Shown piece by piece: positions 11,946-24,763 of a stretch of DNA of 64,000 nt. The position numbers and the translations under genes were made by a program. Origin of the DNA: Turritopsis dohrnii (Eukaryota; Cnidaria; Hydrozoa; Anthoathecata; Oceaniidae); the NCBI GenBank assembly GCA_027922465.2, contig BQMF02000599.1, forward strand, positions 124,001 to 188,000, written 5' to 3'. Numbering within the stretch: the first letter of the stretch is position 1; each line of letters opens with the position of its first letter. The notes beneath the pieces were generated by a model. It saw only the letters and a list, made by a program, of their open reading frames with translations, searched no databases and was not told the origin of the DNA.

Positions 11946-14913
11946 GTCAATTAAATGTACTATAACCATACTCCGTAGTATTATGCCGAAACTCTCAGGA
12001 CTATTGAGCAAAAAAAGAATTGTAAACAATATGTCAGTAATTAAGGTTTGTAAATATAAATATTCATTTCGCGATAATTAAATTGTTAATGACAAAATTC
12101 ATCGGCTTGCGAAACATCTTGATTGATGTGATAATGTCCTTTTTCACTATTCTATTTCCCATAGATTTAGAGAGATGATTCTGACAAAAAATTTGTTAAC
12201 GATACGTTACCCGTTTTCAGTGATTTCTTTTGTAGGTTTCCTGTTTGTTTAAATATGGTGTAAGCTTTAAACTAACCTTGAACATTTGCCTTTCACAAAA
12301 CAGGAGATACACATCTAATTTTATAACATAATATAAAATTCTAATACAAAGGAAATCACCATAACAAAATATTTACACACAAAAATAAATCAACCATGTT
12401 TTAAAGATCTAATAAAATGAAGAATCACAAATATATCTACAGAGCAATGTAAACACCAAAACTTCAGATAGTCTTGTATAGTTGTTTTCTGATTCAAATT
12501 TGTTTTGGTTCACATCTCATTACCTCTTCCACGCACTGACATCTATCATTTATAATGTTTACTAGATAATAATCGAACTTCTTTTCAAGCAAAAATGACG
12601 GAATCGCACTTCATTGTTGACATTATAAAACAATGTCTTTAATTACATAAGAAATAATTAAGCTGCCATTTAAATCTTTGCAACACAGCTTCATCTTTTA
12701 AATAATTAAGGTTCATAAAACATTATCATCAAATTGAATTTCATGAAAATCCTACATTATGTTTGAAACAAAAAACAATCACTCTACTTGTGACGCCATG
12801 TTGCTTTACGCTTTATGCAGCTCAGTGCGCAGGCGCACTAAACTCCTTATCCAAGAATTTTACGACGCATTACACATGATCAGTCCAAAAATGATTGGTT
12901 GAGTTCCCTATATAAAAATTCTATTGTTTTCTTGTAATAGGTAATCTTTTTTTTTTCATAGTGCTCAATACTTTGAAGCAATTTGTTTACAAAACTAATT
13001 CGTTTTCTTGACTTCTTACCTTTTATACGACCTTCACCGCCAACAAGATTCATCGAAATGCACTGGGAACAAAGTTGCAAAACTTATAACTCCCGCTATC
13101 ATCAGTTGAATAATAAAAAAAAACTTTCTTAAAAATCTTTTTTATACAGATTATTTTCACTGTTTTTCATCAAATAAATCTGAAAGTTTTGTGTTAGTAT
13201 TGTATTTCTGTTGAAATTAACACTAAATGTCCAACACGCTCATTCATGACGCCCATCACGAGGACGGCACGCACCCATCGAGTGGACAACACGCATCCAT
13301 CGCGTAGAGTGAAGACACTTTCGTGCTGTTCGTCATTAACGGTTCTTTTCCTTGACTTTGACCATTGCAATGTTTATTGTTTTTTTTTATTGTTGTTATC
13401 TATTTGTTTGTTTGTTTGAGATCTCTTACAACTATTTATAATCAGTACAGGATGTCATTTCAATTATTACGTCATCAATTCTCAGAAGACACTCTTTATT
13501 TTTGTCTCAATGATGACGTATATTGAAATCATGCTGCTAAGAGAAAAAGAAACAGCAAGAAGGAAGTTTATAAGCTCCTTCATCTACAACTTAGGACAAA
13601 AAGTTTAAAGAAATTAAATTCAGATGCAAACATTTATATCCCTGAAAAATCATTCCTCGCCTGTCCCGGAGTTACGGTAATGCCTGTCGTCTGAATGATC
13701 GGCAGATACCGTAAATAATCGGATAGTTCCCACTCTCCACTAATCCCCCATTATTTTTGGCCAAATGATAACTTGCTAAAATTTTCATTCCAGTTGATAT
13801 CGACAGAAGCACGATTTAAATGGTATTATTTCTGTGGCACTCCATGAGATTTTGATAATAAACCATAAAACATTACATACTTATATAACATTCTTCTTTT
13901 GCGAATAATGTTTTTTTAACTAATTTTATTGTGTTTTTTTTTTGTTCTTTTTAGCATTATAGCGTTATTCATTATAGAGTTTAACCCTCCTCCACCCAGC
14001 TCAAACGTCGTGACAAATTTCATGATTTTGTTGTTATTATAATACTTTACCGAACAACATGCACAGCAGCTAAAAAAAACCGGAATAACAGATGATGAAA
14101 CAAGGTATTTTGTTTTACCTTACCGAAAGAGAAATTCAAGAAGACTTTGATGAATATGCCATAAAATAAAAAATATCACCCGGAAAAAGTAAATTAGGAT
14201 ATTGGTGCAAATAGTCACGATTTTCAAAGTCTATTTTCGATGAACAATCAATACTATCTAATAGATTTAAGGTGATTTGCCTTCAAAATGATAAATAATT
14301 GCCATGCAACAAATCTATGAAGACGAAACTTTCGTAAACAATAAATACCATATAAAAAGTGCACTAATTTATCTAATGATCACGGGTTGCTGTTTAAGAT
14401 CTACAAGGGAATACATGATTGTGATAAAATTTCAACAAACAAAACAAAACAAAACAGAAACAGTAATGTAAATAAAAAACTGGCCCAAGAGAAAGAAAGA
14501 AAATTAAAGGACCATTCTGAAGCTGAACAAACTGATAAGAGGATGTCGCATTTCCTTTAATTTGTGCTTATCCTCCACTAAGCGCCCCCACCCCCAACAT
14601 TGTGTAAATTGACTAAAACATTTTTTAGAAGTCGCAATACCAATCACATTAAGCAACCAGAAGAACCTGACAATCTGCGTACACGGTCTAAACTGGAACA
14701 CAATCTCTTCACTTCATCAGGAAAAACTGGGAACCAAGTTGAATTATCATCAACACCGCGACTCCCCCCATACTACACCACGTGTTTTTTTTTCATGACA
14801 CTTCCAAACATCAAAACTAGTCGTTTTCTCATCAATTTACCTTAAATTTCTTAAAATTTACTATCTTATTGGAATAATTGACAGTCCCCATAATTCAGAT
14901 ATCTCTCGAATGT
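11946..14913. other. Intergenic, no gene recognised
   Basis: AT-rich sequence with scattered short ORFs that look random. Two slightly GC-rich patches, at about 12790-12850 and 13230-13330, contain no motif I can name. No long repeat is apparent. Confidence 0.5.
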
Positions 14914-15048
14914 ATACTGCAACTACCACAATGCAATGCGATAATTCAAGCAGTGTTGTTCTGGATAGAAACGTTTGAAAATTTCTTTATTATTCCATTG
15001 AAGGATTTTTAATTATTTTGTCGCATTGATTTATGGTAGTTGCAGTGT
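14914..15048. repeat. Foldback element with ACTGCAACTACC ends
   Basis: The left arm ACTGCAACTACCACAATGC is matched in inverted orientation by GGTAGTTGCAGT on the right, with GCGATAA / TTGTCGC inside. Sequence resembling one arm (CCACAATGCAATGC) recurs at 29576, so this is probably a dispersed MITE. Outer similarity may extend to 14885 and 15072. Confidence 0.6.
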
Positions 15049-16283
15049 GTGTTGTTTGGGGATGAATTGTGGGAAATGCGAATTGAGGTGTTGTGGAATG
15101 TCATAAGGTTAACCTATATGACCAAAAAGAGCTTACAAAATTTCTCAGTATCTTTGAATTAGGTTGAAGTTACTAGACGAGTTTCATCACTTGTTGAGCT
15201 TTAGAGACTACACGCTTTTTTTTTATAAGAATGGTGTTTTTTCGTTTTCATGATGAATATTCTTAACTTTTTAGTCAAGATCATCGTGATATATTCTTAA
15301 GGCCATACCTAACTTTTTTTGCCCAGAAACAAAAGATAAAACTCAAAAGGCAAAAGAAGGGTAAAACCTGCAGCAATGGAGAGCCACATGAGAGAATGTT
15401 TACATTGATAATTACAAAAAAAGCACGTACATATAAAACAAAATAAATAAAATGAAAAAAACCACCTTTTTTCATCTTCATCATCTTCCATTTCGTAATA
15501 TAGAAACAACTTCTCAAAAAAGACATTTCGACATACTTTTCCGCAATAAAGGCTGCACAGACGATACAACTTTATATAAACTTGTTTATGCAACATCATA
15601 TTACGTCATTCTCTCCTTCCCCGAAAACTTTCGAATACCACGCACTTTGTTATGACGTGAAATCCAGTAATTAAAATCGGTTTCGTTCGGAATAATTCAC
15701 TAAGCCAGGAAATCAGTTATGAACAGATAAAAACTCGAAAATTTACCGATTCTGTTTCTTATTTGTGATAACTAATACCGTTATTAACCAGTCCAAAGAT
15801 GTCATTTCCTGCCATAATTATTTTAATAAAATGGAAAAGACGAATAAAGACGAATAAATAAGCACAAACGAAGACCTTTTGAACTTGTGTGTAAAACCTT
15901 CAATCAGGTAATCAACAGAGATTGGGAGATAGCAGGTTGTTTGGTTGTTTTTTACTCAACTTTCTTCCTGAGAAAATATTGTCTGCCTGTTGACATAATT
16001 TTCAAACGATTTTTCCAAAAATCCAGCTTACAGTGTTTTGGTAAACAAAAGAAATTTATGATAGATAGTTATCGTTTCCACGTCAACATGAGAATGCAAC
16101 TTTTAAGGAAACGAAACTTTGTCTGACGAACCTCTTACCCAGTGATAAGTAATGAGGCCTGGGGAGGAAATTCCTGATATAAAATCATGCAACACTTCGT
16201 GTATCATTTTGGAAATTGATTTAACAAGAGAAGTTTACATATTAGTATAAGCCAAGTTTCTACAGGGCGCAAACCATATCTGT
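15049..16283. other. Intergenic, no gene recognised
   Basis: Several overlapping short ORFs lie at 15281-15655 on both strands. They are low-complexity Phe/Lys-rich translations of AT-rich DNA and are not supported as genes. No named repeat seen. Confidence 0.5.
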
Positions 16284-16470
16284 TTTACCGAATACCCTTC
16301 CCTCACTCAAAACAATCCTTTTTACCGCCCTTCCCACGCTCTTAACAACGTTTGTGCCGCCCTTCCCTCCCTCTTAACAACCCTTTTTACCGCCCTTCCC
16401 TCCCTCTTAGCAACCCTTTTTTACCGCCCTTCCTTCATTCTTAACAAATTTTCTTACCGCATTCATATTT
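16284..16470. repeat. Minisatellite, ACCGCCCTTCCCTCCCTCTT units
   Basis: About five units of 33-35 bp, each with ACCGCCCTTCC followed by CTC/TTC-rich sequence, AACAA and TTTT. The plus strand is strongly pyrimidine-rich, unlike its AT-rich flanks. Units differ by point changes, so the array is not recent. Confidence 0.75.
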
Positions 16471-16521
16471 ACTGCCATTTTCCCCGCCCATATTTCGTAA
16501 GATATCATCTTATTTACTGAG

Positions 16522-16888
16522 CTCAAAACTCGCAAAAAACACTACGCAATAAAATATTGTTTATACACAGGAAACCTATCATTCTTGCGTAACCTTTTGA
16601 TCAGCCAGTTTAAAACTGCACACCATCTAAACTTCAACAGACAGAGAATGCTGAGTTTTGATTCGTTAAAAGGAGGAAGTGACAACAAACAAAGGTGTTT
16701 ACAGTTCTACAGTTCTCAAAACTTGCAAAAAAGCACTACGCAATAAAATATTGTTTATACAGGAAACCCACTATTCTTGCGTAACCTTTTGATCAGCCAG
16801 TTAAAAACTGCACACCAAGAAAATGCTGAGTTTTGATTCGTTAAAAGGAGGAAGTGACAACAAACAAAGATGCTTAAAGTTCTTACAG
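16522..16888. repeat. Tandem duplication, two copies of about 0.18 kb
   Basis: The segment starting CTCAAAACTCGCAAAAAACA at 16522 is repeated from 16715 as CTCAAAACTTGCAAAAAAGC. Both share ACTACGCAATAAAATATTG, CTTGCGTAACCTTTTGATCA and GATTCGTTAAAAGGAGGAAG. The second copy lacks about 15 bp present in the first. Identity is high, so the duplication is fairly young. Confidence 0.85.
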
Positions 16889-17304
16889 TAAGTCATTAGT
16901 GTGGGTGCAAATGATGACAACAGAGATATGTTTAATTGTTGATGCTTTTGTCGGTTACCACAACAATATGTATAATTAATACTACATGGGATTCCTTTTA
17001 AATTCTTCTCAAATTACCCAACACCCATCATTGGTTCTTGTTCCAAAAGTATATAAATGAATTACAATAATAAAATTATATATGATGCTAAAAGTTGGCT
17101 GGGTAGTAGTGAGATGATAAATGCAGGAAGACATTAATTGAAGGAAGGAAAAGAAAAGCAATTTGAAAATTTAGTGTTTTGCATGAAAATGAGGCATATG
17201 TTATTACTTTTTTCATAGTCTATAAATAACTGAGCGTAGCGAATTTTAACATTAGCAATCCTTTTCAGTTTCTCTATGAAATTAGAATTGTGAATTTAGT
17301 TCTA

Positions 17305-17335
17305 TAAGGATCAATAAGGATCAATAAGGATCAAT
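17305..17335. repeat. Short tandem repeat, three AAGGATCAAT units
   Basis: Three perfect consecutive 10 bp units, AAGGATCAAT, sit in otherwise unremarkable intergenic DNA. Confidence 0.85.
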
Positions 17336-17369
17336 TCAGTCCTGCTTTGCACAAATTATGTGTTCATAA

Positions 17370-17487
17370 CCCAGTGGGCAAATTTACAAAAATCTACAAA
17401 GGAGTGCATTTCCATAGAAATATACATACTATTTCAATAAAAAATGCTCTTCATCGCAGTGCCTTTCGGACGATTTTGGCTACTGGG
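17370..17487 (-). mobile_element. CCCAGT foldback MITE, copy 4
   Basis: Starts CCCAGTGGGCAAATT and ends GGCTACTGGG. It is in the opposite orientation to copies 1-3: the GGAGTGCATTTCCATAGAAA arm comes first and ATGCTCTTCATCGCAGTG second. Both termini are intact, giving 118 bp. Confidence 0.85.
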
Positions 17488-18310
17488 AAAAGCAGAATAT
17501 CTGACCATAAGAGACAAACAACTTAACATTCTTTTTGAACAAACAGCATTCTGTGTGTCTAATTTCCGCTTCAAAAAGGATTAATTTCCTTCATAATCTT
17601 CCATTAATGACTACAGCGCAACTGCATCTGCTCTTTCTATTCATAGATTTTTGCATCACCACACCAAGAATTTTGATTGGACCGTTTTAAGATATTAATT
17701 CAATGATTGTTTGTTACTTTAAGCTATATTAGCAAAATTATTCAGTTTGGTTTTGACTATGCTTAATGAGCACTTAACAGAAAAATTCATCTCCTTCATG
17801 CATCTTTATAAAAGACACTAAGTGCATGCAATCGTTGGTTCACTGAGACAATAGAATCAGCACAGAGACGATACCCAAGCCTCGCACTGCATACTGTCCA
17901 TGCATACTGAACGAAATCAGAAACTTATATATACAGAAGGTGGTTTTGGTGGGAAATGATGGAGATTATCGGTAAATAACACTGATCATAAAAATATGGA
18001 AAGTACAACTCTTATAAATTCTTCGTCATAATGTACGCACAAACAATATGTTTCCATGGTTACACGTAAAAAACTCCGCCTCAATGATAAAACTCCGCTC
18101 CGCTTTTTACTCAATCGCTCGTTTTCAGAGGTGCAGCTGACAAATAACCGCTACAATATATTAATTGTTTTCGTTACAACCAATTTATTACTTGAGCTAT
18201 AGTCCATACACTATACCATATTAAGGAAATTCTAATTATGAAAATACAGCCAGAACATGGACGGATATCAGTCTTCTTTTGTGGGCGTAGCGATTTACAT
18301 CGCTCAGATT

Positions 18311-18512
18311 AAAGATAATTAATTATTGTATGTAAAGCTGAGGGTTGCATTATGCTGATGTCAGTAGAAATAGAACAATTGAGAAATGGTCTGGGAATGA
18401 TCAGCTGTTTATTATTAACAAAGCGCTCAAACAAAGTAACATAAATGATTGGCTCTCTCGTGGAGATTATCTCACAAGAAAACTGCTGACACACTTTTTT
18501 TTCATTATCTTT
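18311..18512. mobile_element. AAAGATAAT dispersed repeat, copy 1
   Basis: About 200 bp bounded by AAAGATAAT and ATTATCTTT. It shares GCTGAGGGTTGCA, ATAGAACAATTGAGAAAT, CAGCTGTTTATTATTAACAA and CTGACAC with 29336-29555. Two matching copies with short inverted ends suggest a MITE. Confidence 0.7.
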
Positions 18513-19614
18513 AACTCATTTTAACATGTTATACTGTTGTGGGAACATAAAAAATGTAGCACATCCCTGTGTGTCAGAGTTTTTCTGTAATTCAAGAACT
18601 GTTCGTCATAGTTTGCAATAAAATACGTTTCTGGTACTTCAAAAGCAATGAAGGTCATTCGCTGTATTTTTAAAAGCTATTTTTACCGATTCATTATTAT
18701 GAAATTTCGATATATCCCTACTGGATAGAGTAATGAAATAATTCTTTTTAAAAGTTAAGAACCTTCTCAGAATATTTTCCAGTATGTCTCGCAGAGAGAA
18801 ATGGAATTTAAAAAAAAAAAATTAAAAATAGATTCTAGAAGAAAAATTGAAGAAAACATTAAATAGAATACATCAAGTTATTAATAATAATCACCTACTT
18901 TAGAGCGAGCACTTCCACCCACGAACATTAACTTAAAATTTCATTTTTCATTGAAGGAAAAGAACATTCTCGTGGAATGGTTTTTAAGAGCATTATCAGT
19001 ATTACCTGACAGTTCCAGTCCTCTATCCCATAGAAAACAGCAATTAAAAATAATTATTCAATAAAAAAGAAGGTATTTGTTTCTGACAATAGCGCATTTT
19101 GATCAAATCTACCCCAAATCAAAAACGTGACGTCATATATTATTTGAATTTAATCTCCATTTTGTGAACATTACCGTGCATGAACGTTGTCGAATCTTTT
19201 GAATCCCGTCCAATAGACGTTTTCATGAATTACGTCACAACAAGCAAAGTCTCGTTTTCAAACTGAATATTAATGACGTTTGCGCTGTTTACAAAGAGAA
19301 ACGACACCTTAGGGAAACATTTTTCACGAAATTCTTTTATTAAGGTTAAGCACGTAATAATCCATAAACTTAGAAACGAGGCCATGCTTGTAATGGAGTA
19401 ATTTATAAAAGAAAAGGTCTACAATGATTCATCTCATCTCACAGTACTACAGTACAATAATTGAACGAACGCATGACATCAATTTTGTAACAAGCGGATA
19501 ATCAAGAACAATATCCAACAAAAGCTTAACTAGCGTTCAAAATGGCAACACTTTAGGTTTCCAATGAGATAGCCCTGTCCCGAGTTTGTATTTAAACACT
19601 GTAATATGACATAA
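18513..19614. other. Intergenic, no gene recognised
   Basis: AT-rich sequence without convincing ORFs. A palindromic TGACGTCA (CRE-like) lies at 19128-19135, with further ACGTCA/TGACGT sites nearby. With no gene beside them, I cannot give these a role. Confidence 0.45.
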
Positions 19615-19720
19615 TAGTCGAAAGTCACTGCGACGAAGAGCATATCTATTGAAATAGGGTCTATGTTTCTTTTGAAATGCACTTCTTCGCAGAGATTTTT
19701 CTATAAAATTGCCTACTGGG
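19615..19720 (+). mobile_element. CCCAGT foldback MITE, copy 5 (5'-trimmed)
   Basis: Has the internal AGTCACTGCGACGAAGAGCA and GAAATGCACTTCTTCGCAG arms and the intact terminus TACTGGG at 19714-19720. The CCCAGT at the other end is not recognisable. Confidence 0.75.
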
Positions 19721-19732
19721 TAGTCCACAATT

Positions 19733-19794
19733 CATGGGCCGCGGAAGCTTTTTGTTTTAGCCCCCCCCCCCCCCCCCCCGTTCTGCGGCCCATG
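19733..19794. repeat. Hairpin with a 19-C homopolymer
   Basis: CATGGGCCGCGG at 19733 and CTGCGGCCCATG at 19783 form an inverted repeat around a run of 19 C at 19761-19779. This is probably a tiny hAT-like or foldback remnant. The homopolymer length should be treated as uncertain because such runs are often miscalled. Confidence 0.6.
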
Positions 19795-19860
19795 CAATTA
19801 CATGATTTCGCTTGTAAGAAGTGAATAAACAAGTGAATATCATCAATGTAACCAAAGTTA

Positions 19861-20962
19861 TGGAGCGCTATCAAGGAAAAAAATAATTTCGGGGGGATGT
19901 CAAAAGTTCTTATTGGGGTAACACACAATTCCGATTGGGGTCACACAGTAATTATGTTGACCTTCTGGAAAGTAAAGTGGGGTTACACAAAAATATGAAA
20001 TCGGGGAATTACAAATCTAATTCATGCTCCTGTTACACGAAGCCGAACGCAAGCGATCGTTAAAAGCTTTGAAAACAAATCGACTGAGGTACATAAAAAC
20101 GCTGTCAGATTGATCAGGTCCCGTCATGTTAGTGTGGTCTGTTGTACGTTATTCATTACACGCGCCATGTGATCAATAATGTACTGAAGAAAGAAGTTAG
20201 TAGTTAAAGATGGATTTTGTTTCAGTGTTGTTATATCTAACCCACCACGAACTTTTCTCACAAACGAAAAAGCAATTTCCAGTGCTCTCTTAAACCCTTC
20301 CAAAACACTCATTGGTAGCCATTTTTATTGTTGAGAAAGCGTGCAAATAGGTTCGAGTAAGCAACACACGAAAAGATGTCAGAACGGTGTCATGACGTAA
20401 GCTATTTGTCTGAGTTTCTCCAAATCATATCGAGGTCATCAAAATGTTTTGACATCTCCCAATTTCATAACATGAGTGTAACTCTCCTGTTTGCTTCAAT
20501 TCTCTGGACCGAAGGAGAATATTGAACTTTTGAAGAAATTGCTTGAAGAGTGTAAATAGCCATGAATATTGAAACCTGATTTTTTGAAGAAAAAAAGTGT
20601 TTTAATCGCAGAAAATCAATGTTCTCACTCGACGATCTCCCAATAAGAAAAATTCGAATAACTGAGGGTGACTTAGCCTATAATTGGCCCCAAGGGGAAT
20701 AGAAATCACTTCGAATAACCGAATTATTCGAATAACTGAAGTTCGAATAACCGAGAGTGTTTTTGCCTGAGTTGGGTAAGCAGATCCAAGGGGAACGCCA
20801 TCTCACTTCGAATAACCGAATTATTCGAATAAGTGCAGGTTCGAATAACCGGGAGTCTACTGTATTATGCACATTATCATGTTACCCCATCGAAAGTGTG
20901 TGTTGCCCCAATACGAAGTTTTGACATGCCCCCGAAATTATTTTTTCCGCGATGGCGCTCCA
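19861..20962. mobile_element. 1.1 kb non-autonomous DNA transposon, about 88 bp TIRs, TA duplication
   Basis: The left end TGGAGCGCTATC and the right end GATGGCGCTCCA are inverted. Similarity runs inward for about 88 bp (AATAATTTCGGGGG, ATGTCAAAA, TATTGGGG and AACACACA occur in both arms). TA lies immediately outside both ends (19859-19860 and 20963-20964), the target duplication expected of Tc1/mariner-like transposases. The interior holds an ATG-initiated minus-strand ORF at 20312-20124 (MSVLEGFKRALEIAF) that I do not recognise, and a pogo-like relic near the right arm. No transposase was found. Confidence 0.8.
20640..20864. mobile_element. Pogo/Tigger-like MITE relic, nested
   Basis: Repeats of TTCGAATAACCGAATTATTC and CCAAGGGGAA, ending in GTCTACTGTA. 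Ends that read inward as CAGTAGACTCCCGGTTATTC are typical of pogo-type elements. The other end is not clear, so the element is truncated or rearranged. Confidence 0.55.
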
Positions 20963-21299
20963 TACATGGTAGTTATTATTTTGTGACGTTGTAACATTGT
21001 CCTTATTTATTTATTTATTTTAAAGGACCATGTCTGTCTTTGCCACCAAACGTCATATGTCCGCCTGCCGTTTTAATCGAAGTCTTTATTGACGTCAAAA
21101 TCGTCTTTTATGCAAATGCGGCTTACTTCATCGACAATATCGCAGACATCGCTTATTCTTATTGGTTCTCAAGATATCTGCCCCTTAATTTCGGGTAATT
21201 TGGATACGTAATGGGGTGTTTTCGCACCAACGTTTCCTCACAATCAGTTGTCGAAAATAGTTTATTTAACCTTTTTTTATAATTGGGTACATAAGTCTA

Positions 21300-22098
21300 C
21301 CTTATCGGTAAAAAAATCCGATATTTATTACCGACGAACGTTTTTGCCGATGGAATTTTTTACCGACGAATCGTTTTATTTTATTTGCATGGGTTGTTGA
21401 TACAATGGAAGAATTCGTGCTTGATTGCCGATAAAGAAGATGACAGTAACGACGAGGAGGATTGTCAATCCATCATGATCGAGTCAGAAAAAAACGACTG
21501 TCAAGAAAATGAGACATGAGAGCGTGAAAATGCGTCTCTCTAGCAGTTTTTATTTGTACATTTGAACAAGTGCGACAAGCACGAAACTCAGGGTTATGTA
21601 CTTTGCTTTTAACTTTTAGTTTTGAAATATATTCATATTTAAAGAAAATGAGACAGAAAGTTAGTCGAGCAGAACAGAATTTGGAAATAGGACATTATTA
21701 TTATTTTTATTATTTACGAATGTTTACCCAGGATTAACTTTTCAGTTCCTTAAGGTACTATTATCAATGAGGGTGTTCTGTGAAGGAGGCCCTAGAGCAT
21801 TTAAAGCCCCCATTTGGGCTACGGAAGCTGTAATGACAGAAACCGCTCAACTAGACAACCATCCTATACATCATTTCTATTCTCTTGCTGAGTGTTAAGC
21901 AGTTCCAATTATACTAGATGAAGCTTATAACGTATTGAACTACAAAGTGTCGATAAAACAAACTAAACAAAACCAAATGAACGTTTCATTATATAGCTCG
22001 GCAAAAAATTTCGTCGGTAAAAAATTTCGTCGGTAAAAAGTGACGAATTTTTGTCTTGGTTACGAAATTTTTTACCGACGGATTTTTTACCGATAAGG
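21300..22098. mobile_element. 0.8 kb TA-flanked inverted-repeat transposon
   Basis: The left end CCTTATCGGTAAAAAAATCC and the right end GGATTTTTTACCGATAAGG are inverted, with TA outside each (21298-21299, 22099-22100). TTACCGACGAA motifs repeat inside both arms. The interior is not recognisably coding. A related fragment (CCCCGATAAGGTACC) lies at about 31470. Confidence 0.8.
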
Positions 22099-24535
22099 TA
22101 TGCATTTTCTGAAATTTCCACATTACTACTTCCCATATAAACCTTAATTCCCATTTGCCCTTCCAGAATATTGGGTGTCGGAAAAATGAAGGCGCTATAC
22201 ATAAAAAGCAAGCAAAAATAAAACAGCAAACTTATAAATGGAGAGAAAGAAAAAGTCTTGAAAAATAATATATCTTACCAGTCTTTTTCTTCCAGCACAG
22301 ATCCATCTTTCTCGTTCTCCTTAGCAGCATATGGTGTAGCCAAAATGTTTTAAATTGAAATCTAGTGGCAATTTTTGGCCAATCTAATTTATAAGACAAG
22401 TGATAATTAATAGCAATTAAAACAAATTATACAAATTATAAAATTGTACAATTTGCCATTCATATGCCAAAGGCTATTTATGGATTTTTGCCACAACAAA
22501 AGACCTATTTGCGTAAACTGGACAGACAAAAATGTCTTACCTTTGCAAAATTATCAACTTATATAACTTAACGTAAAAAGATGCATTAATCCAAGGCTTT
22601 TAAAAGATGTATTAACAAATTATTTCAAATTAAAATAATTACCATTAATCAAAACTCCAGTGGCCTTGGAATGAGTAATAAAAAAAACAGAACGGTATTT
22701 GGGAGAATGGTTGGTATTTACATTTAAATAACTTAATAAATTTAAAGGAATATTCAAGAACCAAAGTGGACATTTCATGGTTATTTTGTGAAATTCATAG
22801 AAATATTTTTTTTAAGTTATATTATAACTTAAAAAGTTATTACTATTATTATTATTATTATTATAAGAGTTATAACCAGGAAATGTCATACGCTCAAGCA
22901 TTAATGGAAAGTTAAATTTCCGACCTCTGAATCTTTGAGTACATAGCCTTCAGAATGTCCATGGTTTCAACTACGCAAGCAAACAGTTTTTGGATTTTTT
23001 TTATTAGGCTTGTCTCACACCTTGGTATCTACCCCCACCCCCACCCCGTCCAATACAATAGTTATATGAACTTGTTAGTGGAAAACAAACTTTTGGGGTT
23101 TTAATTTCACACCATAGATCAGATACTCTATTTTAGCTGTTGCGCTTCAGATTTTAGGAATTTGTTTGCCTTTTACGATTGATTGGCAGATTTTTACATA
23201 TTTATCAAGTAAATCGAAATAAGGAGGCTGGGTAAATTAGGCATAATTATTCCTTGTCAATTTTATAACCAGTAAATTAAACAATTTGATTTGTGGTTCA
23301 ATCAGTACTTTTTTATTGCACGTTCCAATCGTGCCATTGTCATATGATCAGATCAGAAGACGTCATTCGTAATTGTGTGGAGTTGTAACCATAGCAATTC
23401 CTTTGTTTATCTGTCAACTGATTGGTGAAGTTGGAGACATAGTAATCATGTGATCGACAATGACGCATTTATGTTAATCAGTCATGTGACCAAAATGCAA
23501 GATGTGGTTTTTTCTGTTAGTGCATTAAAATTAATTAAACTCTAATCAGATTCTAATTGTAATTACCGTAGGTGTTGGCGTATATGCAAATTTCATGTTT
23601 TTCATGAATCCGCGAACGAAGATACCTGCATGTATTTGTATTATTTCATCTCAAATGAAACCGATTTTGTGTTCAGCTGTAACAACTTCGTCTTAGAAGT
23701 TACATTCAGGTATGTGTTGTTTTTTTGCCGTCAAAATAAAATGCTAAACGGAAGAAAGGGGGGAAAGTGCAAATCTATAGTGAAACAAGTAACCATATTA
23801 TTTAAAATTGTAATGCTTCGAACTTTCTGATTGCCGAAAAAAGTCAGTTATCTTACTAAAAAAGAGATTTGAATAATTTTTTTTTAAAAAATATGTTATT
23901 CTGAATTTCATTACAGTTAAAAAGGAATTACCATTGATGAACGTATTTGTATTCGTTGCAGTTCCTAAACATACTAACCATCATGAAGTTAAACATACTA
24001 ACCATCATGAAGTTAAAGCAATGCTATACGTATCTCTAACGGTATATCAACTGCGCAGCAACCAACAGATGAGATGTAAGCATCCACACTGTTACATTCA
24101 CTGGCAGGACTCGGAACAGGAAGCGAGCACTCTACCACAAGTCTAACAGTCGGTCAGTGCGGAACAACCAACGAATGGGGGTGGAAGCATTCAAAACCTC
24201 GGTTTATTATCTTTCAGCCAAAGTGCAGATACAGAAATGGTTTATCACCATGGCTGCGAGGACATCTCTTGCAACATGCTGCATTGCACGCGCATGAAAA
24301 AATTGCAGCGTGAAGCCTTAGCTTTAACGGTTGAAAACTTTTTTTCAAGTCATTTCAATGTTGAATGTTAGCCTTATCAGCAATACATATATCAAAAGTT
24401 ATTCGATGGTCACCACAATCGGCATTATGGTGGTAAACTAATTTCACGAGAATAAAGGATGTGCAAGTAGTGTGTATCATTATATCTATACACTGGTACC
24501 CCTATTAAAGCCCATGGACCAATACCCTGACTGTT
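22099..24535. other. Intergenic, minor simple repeats only
   Basis: Contains an ATT microsatellite at about 22842-22865 and two perfect 24 bp units of ATACTAACCATCATGAAGTT type at 23967-24014. ORFs at 23630 and 23934 are short and look random. No gene recognised. Confidence 0.5.
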
Positions 24536-24763
24536 TTGAAAAACGCGTCCATTCATAGGCCCATGGACCTAAAATTGTTTTCCCCAAAAGTCAATGACAC
24601 CATTGTTGTTCATGTTCCGAGGGAAATTTCGAAGTATTGGTATTATACATTAAACTCCGGAGGAAAAACCAGCGCTTTTTTATGTGGTCGAAGAGAAAAC
24701 AAGAGGGGAAACCAAAAGTCTGAACAATGGATTTTTATGAGGTTAGGTTTATATGCAGGGTAA
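24536..24763 (+). pseudogene. Fragment of a HIRAN-like orphan ORF
   Basis: The translation contains DTIVVHVPREISKYWYYTLN followed by GGKTSAFLCGRRENKR. In the repeat-associated HIRAN-like ORFs of invertebrate genomes, a V-G-H-[LV]-P-R-E-[IV]-S motif is followed by a bulky helix and a basic strand. Here the usual VGH reads VVH, and only this C-terminal half is visible; the upstream half (G-Y-H-V-Y-K.W.P) was not found in frame. It resembles the ORF at 61617-61943. Likely a broken copy; function unknown. Confidence 0.4.

Noticed and set aside
19128..19135. CRE site (TGACGTCA) as a promoter element
   Set aside because: No gene or transcript start lies near it; an 8 bp match is expected by chance at this scale.
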